From the NCBI GenBank assembly GCA_902767065.1, contig CACXFW010000138.1, forward strand, positions 1-12,875: a stretch of DNA of 12,875 nt, in the 5' to 3' direction. Shown here one piece after another: positions 1-7,103 of this stretch. Below the pieces are notes generated by a model, which was not told where the DNA came from, ran no database searches, and worked only from the letters and a program-made list of their open reading frames with translations. Each line of letters starts with the position of its first letter. The first letter of the stretch is position 1. This stretch comes from an uncultured Lachnospiraceae bacterium. GTDB lineage: Bacteria; Bacillota; Clostridia; Lachnospirales; Lachnospiraceae. The translations under genes and the position numbers were made by a program.

Positions 1-834
1 ATCACGGCGGTCAATCCATCCAGCTTCCCCAACACCGTGCTTAACCAGGCGCCCGGCAATTTCAGCATCGCCTACATGCTCAAAGGCGCGACTTCCACGA
101 TCTCCGGCAGCACTGCCTCCATGCTGCAGGCCTTCAGTTATGCGTGCGAATTGCTTCAGGAGGATCACGCTGACGCGATCGTCGTTGTGGGGTCGGATGA
201 ATGCAATGAGCCTGTATTCATGGGCCATGACAAGGTAAATACACTCTCCACAACGTATCTGCCTCCGTTTGCGGAAGGAGCGGACGGTTTTGTGATGTCC
301 CAGGGCTCCGTCGCCTTTGTTCTCGAGAAGCAGTCGGCAGCGAAACGCCGCGGCGCGAAGATCCTCGCGACCGTCCTTGGGCGGGGGACGGGATCTTCCC
401 TTTGCAGTCTTTCAACATTCGACCCGTCGGGTGATGCGATGAAGCACAGCGTTCATTGCGCGATGAGATCCTCCGGACTGGAAACAGCCGACCTGTATGT
501 CTCCGCTGCCAGCGGGATTCCCGATCTGGATAAAGGCGAGGCGGCTGTCATTTCCTCTCTTCCGGAAACAACCCTGGTCAGCGCGCCGCAGGCCCTGACG
601 GGGACACCGCTTGGCGCATCGTCAGGCTACGGGATCCTGAACGCACTGTACTCCTTTGAGAAAGGGGAAGTGACCGGCATGCCGGAGGGAGAGTATGTCC
701 TGAACGAAGCGGTTGCCGCGCGGATGACGGTCGGTGAGAACAGGAAAGCCGACATCCGCACTGCTGTCGTATCAGCGGCCGGCTTCGGCGGAAATTGCGT
801 CAGCATTGTTCTTGGAAAGGGTGACTTTTCATGA
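1..834 (+). CDS. Ketosynthase-fold protein lacking catalytic residues, chain-length-factor-like (5' partial)
   Basis: This is the C-terminal 277 residues of a beta-ketoacyl synthase-fold protein; the reading frame is open at base 1. The NPSSFPNTV stretch, the core GATSTISGSTASMLQAFSYA (residues 29-48), the PPFAEGADGFVMSQG segment and the closing GFGGN follow FabF-type enzymes closely. The catalytic positions do not. By gap-free alignment the nucleophile Cys is Thr38, the first His (THGT motif) falls on Ala at about residues 169-170, the second His (TGH) is Thr202 in TGTPLGA, and the Lys just before it is Gln. The protein should therefore not condense acyl chains. Its likely role, by analogy with the KS-beta or chain length factor of type II polyketide and aryl polyene systems, is as the non-catalytic half of a heterodimer whose active partner would be encoded upstream. 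It overlaps the next gene by ATGA. Fold assignment is firm; the role is inference. Confidence 0.87.
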   Translation: MTAVNPSSFPNTVLNQAPGNFSIAYMLKGATSTISGSTASMLQAFSYACELLQEDHADAIVVVGSDECNEPVFMGHDKVNTLSTTYLPPFAEGADGFVMSQGSVAFVLEKQSAAKRRGAKILATVLGRGTGSSLCSLSTFDPSGDAMKHSVHCAMRSSGLETADLYVSAASGIPDLDKGEAAVISSLPETTLVSAPQALTGTPLGASSGYGILNALYSFEKGEVTGMPEGEYVLNEAVAARMTVGENRKADIRTAVVSAAGFGGNCVSIVLGKGDFS

Positions 835-1295
835 CAGTCTGGACAAATCAAAAGGACACCGCTGCGCTCGCCCCTGAGGAAGAAACGATGCAAAATGCCG
901 GATTTTCGGACAGAGAGAGCAGGTTTGTACCGGGCAGGGTTCTCCTTCAGGTCAGGCCGAATGAAGTGGATCCCTACGGCATCGCGCACCACTCCAATTA
1001 CGCCGTATGGGCGGAGCTGGCCCTTCTGGACTATCTGCGCGGCCTGGAAAAACCGGCCCTGCTTTCTGACGGAAAAGGCGGACAGCGGACCGGGCAGGAG
1101 CTTCCTTCCTGCCGGATTCTTCGCTTTCAGTGCAAATATCTGCTCTCCGCGCGGCTGTATGACATGGTGGAAGCTTCGGTGATTCCGGGGGCGTCAAAAG
1201 AAGACGCGCAGTTATTCCGGTTCCGGATTGCCGACGCCAGGGGGCGGCGGCTGTTCGCCGCGGGTCTTCTGGAAGTTCGCGTGGGAAACAGATGA
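831..1295 (+). CDS. Hotdog-fold acyl-CoA/acyl-ACP thioesterase, 4HBT/YbgC type
   Basis: This 154-residue protein has the signature of the 4-hydroxybenzoyl-CoA thioesterase branch of hotdog enzymes: VRPNEVDPYGIAHHSNY at residues 41-57, with Asp47 at the usual catalytic position, followed by the long helix AVWAELALLDYLRG. Such proteins hydrolyse acyl thioesters. In this cluster it may release the finished chain from a carrier protein or remove stalled chains; a non-hydrolytic hotdog role, such as dehydratase, is possible but less likely. The start at 831 shares ATGA with the upstream stop. A second start at 888, 7 bases behind a GAGGA, would give a 135-residue protein, closer to the usual family length, and would drop a poorly conserved N-terminal tail. 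The stop overlaps the next start by ATGA, which indicates translational coupling. Confidence 0.85.
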   Translation: MTVWTNQKDTAALAPEEETMQNAGFSDRESRFVPGRVLLQVRPNEVDPYGIAHHSNYAVWAELALLDYLRGLEKPALLSDGKGGQRTGQELPSCRILRFQCKYLLSARLYDMVEASVIPGASKEDAQLFRFRIADARGRRLFAAGLLEVRVGNR

Positions 1296-2089
1296 TCTGG
1301 GCAGCAAAGCAGCGGATCGACGAGATCAGCGCCCCGCTTCGCGGCGCGCTGGAAGAGCGCATGGAGGCAGATACCGCACAGCGCATCCACGCAGCGCAGA
1401 TCCCCGGAAAAGGGTTTGCAATGGCAGCCGGCCGGGATCTGGCGAAGCGCCTGGCAGCCTCTGTTCTGGACGTTGTGCCTGAGGCGGTAAGGCTTGGACA
1501 CGAAGCCGGCGGGAGACCGTTTCTGACAGTGACGATGCCAGGCCGGAAGGAGCGCGCCAGAAAGCCTGTCTTTCTTATGCCTCCGCGTGCCGGGACAGAC
1601 GATGCGAACGGGATGCACCCGCTTTGCTCAGGCGCTGCGGATGCCGCCCCTGCCAGCTCCTCAGGGATGGATGGCTGCGGCCTTCATGTCACCCTCAGCC
1701 ACAGCAAGGAGTGGCTTCTGGCTGCAGTGTCGGATGCGCCGGTTGCCTGTGATATTCAGGAAGTACGCCGTTTTCCCCTGCAGGCAGTGAAGGGATTCTT
1801 CTCTAAGGAGGATTACCGGTTCATCGAAAGCGCGGCTGACCCGGACCAGGTACTCTGTAAGCTGTGGTGCCGCCGGGAATGCTTTATCAAACTGTTCGGG
1901 CCGAAGCATTATTCTGTCGGGATCCCGCTGTGCGAAACCAAGCTGCTTTTTCAGAAATACGGGATCTTTTTTTTCGAAGAACAGCCCGAAGAGGGCGTCT
2001 GTCTGGCGCTTGCATGGCCGGCGGCAAAGCAGGCGGCAGGACCAGGTCCGGCTTTGTCCGGGTCCGGAATCATATGGAGAGCGGTATAG
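1292..2089 (+). CDS. 4'-phosphopantetheinyl transferase, Sfp type
   Basis: The protein (265 residues) should transfer the phosphopantetheine arm of CoA to a serine of an acyl carrier protein. The family motifs are present in order: GGRPFL (73-78), the HVTLSHS stretch (132-138), VACDIQEV (151-158) and LWCRRECFIKLFG (191-203), which matches the WxxKEAxxK core. Likely metal and CoA ligands are Asp154 and Glu196. Two points are unusual. The second acid of the DxE pair is Gln156, and about 45 Ala/Gly/Ser-rich residues (roughly 85-130) separate GRPFL from LSHS, where only a few are normal. It begins within the stop of the thioesterase gene (ATGA), so the two are probably translated together. A dedicated transferase suggests that the cluster has its own carrier protein, which is not in this window. 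Confidence 0.88.
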   Translation: MIWAAKQRIDEISAPLRGALEERMEADTAQRIHAAQIPGKGFAMAAGRDLAKRLAASVLDVVPEAVRLGHEAGGRPFLTVTMPGRKERARKPVFLMPPRAGTDDANGMHPLCSGAADAAPASSSGMDGCGLHVTLSHSKEWLLAAVSDAPVACDIQEVRRFPLQAVKGFFSKEDYRFIESAADPDQVLCKLWCRRECFIKLFGPKHYSVGIPLCETKLLFQKYGIFFFEEQPEEGVCLALAWPAAKQAAGPGPALSGSGIIWRAV

Positions 2090-2098
2090 GATAAACGA

Positions 2099-3184
2099 AT
2101 GAACATACTTGTTGTCAACGCGAGCCCCAAGGGCGAGATGAGCAATACGCTCCATATCACACATGCGTTTCTCGATGGGCTGGAAGTGTACGGGCCGCAT
2201 GATGTGACGGTCTTTATGGTCAGGGATAAAAAGATCGAGTTCTGCAGAGGATGCTTTCATTGCTGGAACACCAAGGACGGCACCTGCATCTTCCAGGATG
2301 ATATGCTGGAGTATACGAGGCTGTACAGGGCTGCGGACATGGTGATTTTCAATACGCCGGTCTATTACTTCGGACCGCCCGCGATCCTGAAGAACCTTTT
2401 TGACAGGACGCTTCCTTTTCATGTTCCGGAGATTGTAGACAGGGACAATGGCGGACAGCGTCACGAATACCGATGGGATGTCGGAGGGAAAAAGATCGTA
2501 CTGATTGCCACCTGCGGCTTCTATTCCTATGAAAACAATGTGGAGCCTCTGGTGAAGCTGTTTGATATCTGTTATGGGGAAAACTGTGAGAAGATTATCT
2601 GTCCGGAAGGGACTCTGTTTTCCCTCGAGGTCTTCCGTGATGAAACCCGGCCCTATCTGGAACAGGTGCGCAAAGCCGGCGAAGAGATGGCGTTGAACGG
2701 ATGCATTTCCGAAGAGACAAGACGATCCCTGGTTCAGCGCACTTTCGGCGCGGAGGATTACCTGCTGCTTGCCAACAATTACTGGATCCAGACGGATGAC
2801 CAGACCACGGAGGAGGAAAAACAGCGGATCACGATCCGGCAGCGGATCCGGCAGATGCCGACACTGTTTCATGACTGTGCTTTCAAAAAGTCGCCCTGCG
2901 TGATTGAAATGTCATTTCCCCGGATCAATTATGAATGCCAGATGCATCTCGGAAGCACGGAAAAGAAGGTCGTAGAAGACAAAGAAGAGTTTCTGCCGTA
3001 TCATCTTCGGCTTTTCATGGATGCGGACCAGTTTATTACCGTCGCCTCCAAGCATACGGGAAACCACCCGAACGGCCCGGAGCGTGGAGCGCTCCTGAAT
3101 CCGAGAAAGCTGGCTGATCTGGCGCTCAGGCTTCAGGAGAAGGGGATCAGCAGGGATTTGCATACGTATAAAGATACAGATTAA
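2099..3184 (+). CDS. Flavodoxin-fold NAD(P)H:FMN oxidoreductase-like protein, iron-sulfur flavoprotein type, long C-terminal extension
   Basis: The N-terminal ~200 residues are a flavodoxin-like NADPH-dependent FMN reductase domain: NASPKGEMSNT (7-17, FMN phosphate loop) and NTPVYYFGPPAILKNLFDR (85-103, isoalloxazine-side loop). Cysteines 49, 52, 55 and 63 form CX2CX2CX7C, the spacing described for archaeal iron-sulfur flavoproteins that hold a [4Fe-4S] cluster, so both FMN and a cluster are plausible. The protein runs to 361 residues, well beyond the usual length of about 180-250. The region after about residue 215 is not recognised. It contains a charged helical stretch and then a more folded-looking C terminus (about 260-350). 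The gene starts 9 bases after the transferase stop, with a weak AGGA site (2088-2091). In this setting it may reduce or oxidise the acyl chain or feed electrons to another enzyme; the substrate is unknown. Confidence 0.75.
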   Translation: MNILVVNASPKGEMSNTLHITHAFLDGLEVYGPHDVTVFMVRDKKIEFCRGCFHCWNTKDGTCIFQDDMLEYTRLYRAADMVIFNTPVYYFGPPAILKNLFDRTLPFHVPEIVDRDNGGQRHEYRWDVGGKKIVLIATCGFYSYENNVEPLVKLFDICYGENCEKIICPEGTLFSLEVFRDETRPYLEQVRKAGEEMALNGCISEETRRSLVQRTFGAEDYLLLANNYWIQTDDQTTEEEKQRITIRQRIRQMPTLFHDCAFKKSPCVIEMSFPRINYECQMHLGSTEKKVVEDKEEFLPYHLRLFMDADQFITVASKHTGNHPNGPERGALLNPRKLADLALRLQEKGISRDLHTYKDTD

Positions 3185-3291
3185 CGGAGGTGCTCGCTGA
3201 GGAACCGTTCAGGAATAACCTGTGCAATCTGCATAAGATATTTCCGGACCGTTCCCAGGAGCTGATAATGGGTTGAGGTGGATCACTGACG
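3185..3291. other. Spacer before the acetyl-CoA carboxylase genes
   Basis: This 107-base gap is the longest break between genes from 1 to 8471. It holds no convincing open frame and is too short for an acyl carrier protein gene. A GAGGTGG ribosome site (3274-3280) sits 11 bases before accD. A weak -10-like TAAGAT (3233-3238) lacks a convincing -35 box, so I cannot call a promoter. Confidence 0.45.
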
Positions 3292-4101
3292 ATGGACACA
3301 CAGAAGAATCACGGAAGCTCATGGTTTGTGCAGTGCAAGTCCTGCAAAGCCGTCATCGGCCTTCCGGAACTGGAAGAAACCATGTATATATGCCCCCGGT
3401 GCGGAGGCTACTTTATCATGGGAAGCGAAGAGCGCATCAAGGCGGTTGCAGATGCGGGAAGCTTCCAGGAGAGGTATACGGACATCCCGTTTGAGAATGT
3501 GTGCGATTACCCCGGATATGAGGAAAAGTTCCGGATGGAGCAGGAAAGATCCGGTGTGTCGGAAGCGATCCGGACCGGAACCGCCTCCATAGGAGGGATC
3601 AGCGTGATGCTCGGCGTCATGGACGCGAACTTTATGATGGGATCCATGGGAAGAATCGTCGGGGAGAGAATCACCCGCATGATGCATGACGCCACGCTGG
3701 AAAAACTACCGGTGGTTCTGTTCACCGCTTCCGGAGGCGCCAGGATGCAGGAGGGAATCATTGCCCTGATGCAGATGGCAAAAACCGCCGGCGCAGCTGC
3801 GGAGCTGGATTCGGCAGGGATTCCGTATTTTGTTGTCCTGACGTCGCCAACCACGGGCGGCGTTTCCGCCAGCTTTGCGATGCTGGGGGACGTGATCCTG
3901 GCTGAGCCGAAAGCCCTGATCTGTTTCGCCGGGCCGAGACTGGTCTACCAGACAATCAAGAAGGAGCTCCCGGAAGGCTTCCAGCTGGCAGAGGACGTGA
4001 TGAAGCATGGCTTTGTCGACGCGATCGTGGAACGCCGCCAGATCCGGAATACACTGGTCCATTTGCTGAACCTTTATGGCTACGGGAAGGGGGTGGACTG
4101 A
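3292..4101 (+). CDS. accD: Acetyl-CoA carboxylase carboxyltransferase subunit beta
   Basis: With AccA this subunit moves the carboxyl group from biotin to acetyl-CoA to make malonyl-CoA. The N-terminal zinc ribbon is complete, with Cys15, Cys18, Cys34 and Cys37. The crotonase-fold core follows, with the oxyanion and CoA-binding loops TASGGARMQEG (145-155) and TSPTTGGVSASFA (184-196), and the LAEPKALICFAGPRLV segment typical of AccD. At 269 residues it is slightly shorter than the E. coli protein (304). The ATG at 3292 is preceded by GAGGTGG. The stop codon shares one base with the accA start (TGATG), which would help keep the two subunits in equal amounts. The gene lies among acyl-chain genes and not among fabH/fabD/fabG/fabF, so this may be a pathway-specific carboxylase; that part is inference. 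Confidence 0.95.
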   Translation: MDTQKNHGSSWFVQCKSCKAVIGLPELEETMYICPRCGGYFIMGSEERIKAVADAGSFQERYTDIPFENVCDYPGYEEKFRMEQERSGVSEAIRTGTASIGGISVMLGVMDANFMMGSMGRIVGERITRMMHDATLEKLPVVLFTASGGARMQEGIIALMQMAKTAGAAAELDSAGIPYFVVLTSPTTGGVSASFAMLGDVILAEPKALICFAGPRLVYQTIKKELPEGFQLAEDVMKHGFVDAIVERRQIRNTLVHLLNLYGYGKGVD

Positions 4102-4889
4102 TGGAGAAGGACAGAACATGGGAGATCGTCAAGCTCGCCCGTGATCCGAACCGGCTGACCGGGTCTGATTTCGTCCAAAATGTCTTCCATGGTTTTTTTG
4201 AACTGCACGGAGACCGCTGTTTTGGTGACGATCCTGCCCTGATGGGAGGGCCGGCGTGGCTGGACGACCTGAGAGTGATGCTGCTTGCCCAGGATCGGAA
4301 AAGAAGCCCGGGGGGCAGTCAGGAGAAGCATTTCGGCATGCTTGAACCGGAAGGATACCGCAAGAGTCTCAGGCTGTTCAGGCAGGCAGAAAAATTTCAT
4401 CTGCCGGTTGTCTGCCTGGTCGATACCCCGGGTGCCTACTCCGGGATCGAGTCCGAATACCGCGGACAGGCAAGTGCCATTGCGTTCAGCCTGCGCGAGC
4501 TGGCCCGGCTGAAAACCCCCGTCATCTCCATCATACTCGGCCAGGGAGGAAGCGGCGGCGCACTGGCGCTGGCGGCGGCCGGAGCGGTATATATGTTTGA
4601 GAATTCCGTCTATTCGATTTTGTCGCCGGAAAGCTTCGCCAATATTCTCTTCAAGGATCCGACCAGAAAGGTGGAGGCTGCCAGGACGATGAAGATGACT
4701 GCGCAGGATCTGTATGAACTGGGCGTGATTGACGGCATCATCCCGGAGGATCCGGAGGGTAACTGGGTACACCCGGAGAAAAGCTACAAGGCTGTGAAGG
4801 AAGTCCTGCACAAAGAACTGGATCTGATGATGCGGATGTCGGCGGATGAACTGCGCACGTTCCGGATGGCGCGGTTCCGCCTGTACTGA
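4101..4889 (+). CDS. accA: Acetyl-CoA carboxylase carboxyltransferase subunit alpha
   Basis: This is the partner of AccD in the carboxyltransferase and binds the carboxybiotin side. Diagnostic segments are PEGYRKSLRLFRQAEKF (83-99), LVDTPGAYSGIESEYRGQ (106-123) and LGQGGSGGALAL (146-157), followed by YSILSPESFANILF. These match E. coli AccA closely (DTPGAYPG, GEGGSGGALA, YSVISPEGCASIL). The protein has 262 residues, whereas the E. coli subunit has 319; the usual N-terminal helical region is shortened and the conserved core starts near residue 7. It overlaps the accD stop by one base and has no strong ribosome site of its own, so reinitiation after accD is likely. Confidence 0.95.
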   Translation: MEKDRTWEIVKLARDPNRLTGSDFVQNVFHGFFELHGDRCFGDDPALMGGPAWLDDLRVMLLAQDRKRSPGGSQEKHFGMLEPEGYRKSLRLFRQAEKFHLPVVCLVDTPGAYSGIESEYRGQASAIAFSLRELARLKTPVISIILGQGGSGGALALAAAGAVYMFENSVYSILSPESFANILFKDPTRKVEAARTMKMTAQDLYELGVIDGIIPEDPEGNWVHPEKSYKAVKEVLHKELDLMMRMSADELRTFRMARFRLY

Positions 4890-4907
4890 GATGAAAAAGG
4901 AGTAGCC

Positions 4908-5405
4908 ATGAAGATCGAAGATATTGAAAAACTGATCCGTCTGCTTGACGCGTCGTCCCTGACCCGGCTCGAGTATGAAACCGAATCAGAATCTCTGAAG
5001 CTGTCCAAGAAAAAAGAGTATCCCAGGGCAGCGAAGACCATCGCAGGGATGCCCGCCGCCATGCCCGCCGCCATGCCTGCACAGGCAGTCTGCGCCGATG
5101 CGCCGGCGGAGAATGATTCTCCCCGCATGGATTCTCCTGCCCAGACACAGGAAGATGATTCGATTACACAGATCCGGTCCACATTCGTGGGGACGATCTC
5201 CCTGAATGATGAGAGAACCGGAAAGCCTCTGATCTGTGTCGGCTCCAGCGTGAAAAAGGGACAGATTCTGTGTCAGGTTGAAGCCATGAAGATGTATAAT
5301 GATGTGATCTCACCAGTGTCCGGAGTCGTCCTCAGCGTGGACGTAGAGAATGGCGCCGTAGTTGAATTCGACACTTTGATCGCAAAGATCAGATGTGATA
5401 GATGA
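4908..5405 (+). CDS. accB: Biotin carboxyl carrier protein of acetyl-CoA carboxylase
   Basis: This small carrier holds the biotin that shuttles carboxyl groups from AccC to AccA/AccD. The C-terminal biotinyl domain (about residues 88-162) contains EAMKM at 125-129, with Lys128 as the biotinylated residue, flanked by VKKGQILCQV and ISPVSGVVLSV. A thumb-like stretch (LNDERTGKPLICVG) marks it as an acetyl-CoA carboxylase carrier. The N-terminal ~35 residues (IEDIEKLIRLLDASSLTRLE) are the usual helical region. Between them is an Ala/Pro/Met linker with a short tandem repeat. An AAGGAG ribosome site (4897-4902) lies 5 bases before the ATG. Its stop codon is overlapped by the ribosome site of the next gene. 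Length (165) is normal for the family. Confidence 0.95.
   Translation: MKIEDIEKLIRLLDASSLTRLEYETESESLKLSKKKEYPRAAKTIAGMPAAMPAAMPAQAVCADAPAENDSPRMDSPAQTQEDDSITQIRSTFVGTISLNDERTGKPLICVGSSVKKGQILCQVEAMKMYNDVISPVSGVVLSVDVENGAVVEFDTLIAKIRCDR
5049..5078 (+). repeat. 12-bp tandem repeat in the accB linker
   Basis: Two exact copies of atgcccgccgcc (5049-5060 and 5061-5072), then a diverged third (atgcctgca). They encode Met-Pro-Ala-Ala repeats in the flexible linker of the biotin carrier. Copy number may vary between strains by slippage; the function is only as a spacer. Confidence 0.7.
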
Positions 5406-5407
5406 GG
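5404..5407 (+). promoter_or_regulatory. Ribosome site that decides the start of the GNAT-like gene
   Basis: GAGG overlaps the accB stop codon and lies 8 bases before the ATG at 5416. The alternative in-frame start, GTG at 5395, lies inside accB and has no such site, so 5416 is preferred. Confidence 0.6.
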
Positions 5408-5415
5408 TAAGCGGT

Positions 5416-7098
5416 ATGGCCGGGAGCACAGTATACAGAATGCTCGGGGAGCAGGATTCCGAAGCGGCAGCCCGCCTTCTTGGCAGAAACCGGTTCTTCT
5501 TCGGAAGTCTGGATCCGGATCTGACAGCTAAGCGGTATGATCTGATCCAGAAGATGAAAGGATATCTCTACGGCGTCTGCGCGGAGCTCGATGGGGAACT
5601 GATCGCCATGCTGTGCGTGTACCGGGCCGGCGCGGACCGGAGCGCGAATCCGCACCAGGTCTTTGCGAGTGCCCTGCTGGTCGATAAAGCGCACCGGACG
5701 ATGCTGTACTCCTTCATGGAACTGTACAGACTGATGATCCGTCATCTCGAGCAGACAATGCCTGAGGTAAGAGAGATCCTGCTGGAGGTTTACAACAAAA
5801 ACCTGCCCTCTCTCTATATGCAGCGCATGTTTGGCAGTGTGATCGTCGACGGAGAGATGCCGAATCCGGAAGAGATCTTCATCCGGAACTATGCCCCGGG
5901 TATCCATTACAGCTTCCGGCCGATGATAGAGCGGACGCATCAGAGAATGGAGACTGCGCTTCCGTCTTTTGACAAGAAAAAGGTCCTGGAAAGGACGCCT
6001 CTTACGGACGGACGGTTCGTGGTCGCGCGATACCTCTTTGATGCGCTGCCCATGGATGTTTACTGCAATTACTACAGCGCCTGCGTCTGCCGCATTCGTT
6101 CAAAGCTTTTCTATGCGGGCCTGGAAGAGGGCGGTCTGCTTTTGGAGAATTACTCTGACAAAGAGCAGCGCTGGATCATCACAGGGAGGGATGCTTCTGT
6201 GGACGGCCACCTCCGGCAGGATACCGGGAAACGCTCTCAGGCCTGTGACACGCAGATGGTGCCGCCGGGAGAAAGGATTCATGTTCCGATTCCGGCCGGA
6301 GACAGATTCCTGCTTGAACTGGAGGATACCCAGATCGCCCTGTGGCTTAATGCCGATGACGACTGGACGCAGGATCCCTTCAACCCGGAACCGGCATCTG
6401 AGCCTTTTGCCCAGCCGCTTGGTTTAAAACAGCGCACGGGACTGATCACCGCCTCCGATGCCGGCAGAGTATGCTTCCAGGAGGTCTGGCCTTATCTGGT
6501 ATCTCCCTATCTGTTTGGGACGGTTACGCCGGATCCTGAGCGGAATATCGTGATAAGAAAGCCGGAATACGCGGAAAGCTGTGCCGGAACCGGGGGGCAG
6601 AGCGGTGCTTTGAACCGGAATACAGAGGAGATTCTTGCCGAGGAGACACGCCGCGGCTTTCGCATGAAGCGATATTACAGGATCTCCCCAAACACTGCCA
6701 GTGTGCATACGACTGTCCGGCCGGAAGGCGGAGACTTTAAGGACTTTGATCCGGTCTTTGCGCTCCATCTGCAGGATATGAACGGCTCAGTCGAATTCAC
6801 CGCCGCGGACGGGAGTGTCACGGAAAGAACCTTTGACTACGTCCGGGATCTGAGTATCTGCCACGATGAGGTGATTCTCTTTGAATTCAAGCCGGAAGAG
6901 TATGCGAAGAAAAAGCTGAAGCAGATCCTGCTGCACTTTGAAGGCAGCACATGGAAGGTGACGGCCGACAGGCCCTGCCGTGCTTACCTGCACAGCAATT
7001 ACATCTTCCTCCGCCCCCTTGGCCAGATCACCTGGCCGGCCGATGAGGCGGATCTCGGAACCCTGACTATCACAGCAGTACCTGAAGATACGGAGTAA
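5416..7098 (+). CDS. Two-part protein: GNAT-like N-terminal domain plus unassigned beta-rich C-terminal region
   Basis: I do not recognise this 560-residue protein as a named family. The first ~155 residues look like a GCN5-type acetyltransferase fold: a central ELDGELIAMLCVYRAGA strand pair, then FASALLVDKAHRTMLYSFMELYRLM, where the acetyl-CoA loop would lie, then EVREILLEVYNKNLPSLYMQRMFG, matching the usual 'N..a...Y.k.GF' ending. The acetyl-CoA loop is not a clean Q/RxxGxG/A, so catalysis is doubtful. The remaining ~400 residues show alternating short strands, many aromatic and Gly/Pro turns, and no signal peptide or membrane segment; beta-sandwich domains are possible. It sits between accB and accC, with its ribosome site overlapping the accB stop and 5 bases between its own stop and accC. 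It is therefore co-expressed with the carboxylase and may modify, regulate or scaffold it or the acyl product. Function is unknown. Confidence 0.65.
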   Translation: MAGSTVYRMLGEQDSEAAARLLGRNRFFFGSLDPDLTAKRYDLIQKMKGYLYGVCAELDGELIAMLCVYRAGADRSANPHQVFASALLVDKAHRTMLYSFMELYRLMIRHLEQTMPEVREILLEVYNKNLPSLYMQRMFGSVIVDGEMPNPEEIFIRNYAPGIHYSFRPMIERTHQRMETALPSFDKKKVLERTPLTDGRFVVARYLFDALPMDVYCNYYSACVCRIRSKLFYAGLEEGGLLLENYSDKEQRWIITGRDASVDGHLRQDTGKRSQACDTQMVPPGERIHVPIPAGDRFLLELEDTQIALWLNADDDWTQDPFNPEPASEPFAQPLGLKQRTGLITASDAGRVCFQEVWPYLVSPYLFGTVTPDPERNIVIRKPEYAESCAGTGGQSGALNRNTEEILAEETRRGFRMKRYYRISPNTASVHTTVRPEGGDFKDFDPVFALHLQDMNGSVEFTAADGSVTERTFDYVRDLSICHDEVILFEFKPEEYAKKKLKQILLHFEGSTWKVTADRPCRAYLHSNYIFLRPLGQITWPADEADLGTLTITAVPEDTE

Positions 7099-7103
7099 AC
7101 CCC

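Noticed and set aside
1661..2872. 403-residue open frame on the minus strand
   Set aside because: It spans two well-supported plus-strand genes, shows no family motif and has no ribosome site; it is an antisense shadow in G+C-rich DNA.
3185..3291. Promoter or acyl carrier protein gene in the spacer before accD
   Set aside because: The -10-like TAAGAT has no partner at proper spacing, and 107 bases are too few for a carrier protein; no DSL motif is seen.
4080..4811. 243-residue minus-strand open frame across accA
   Set aside because: It is antisense to a certain accA gene and has no recognisable domain.
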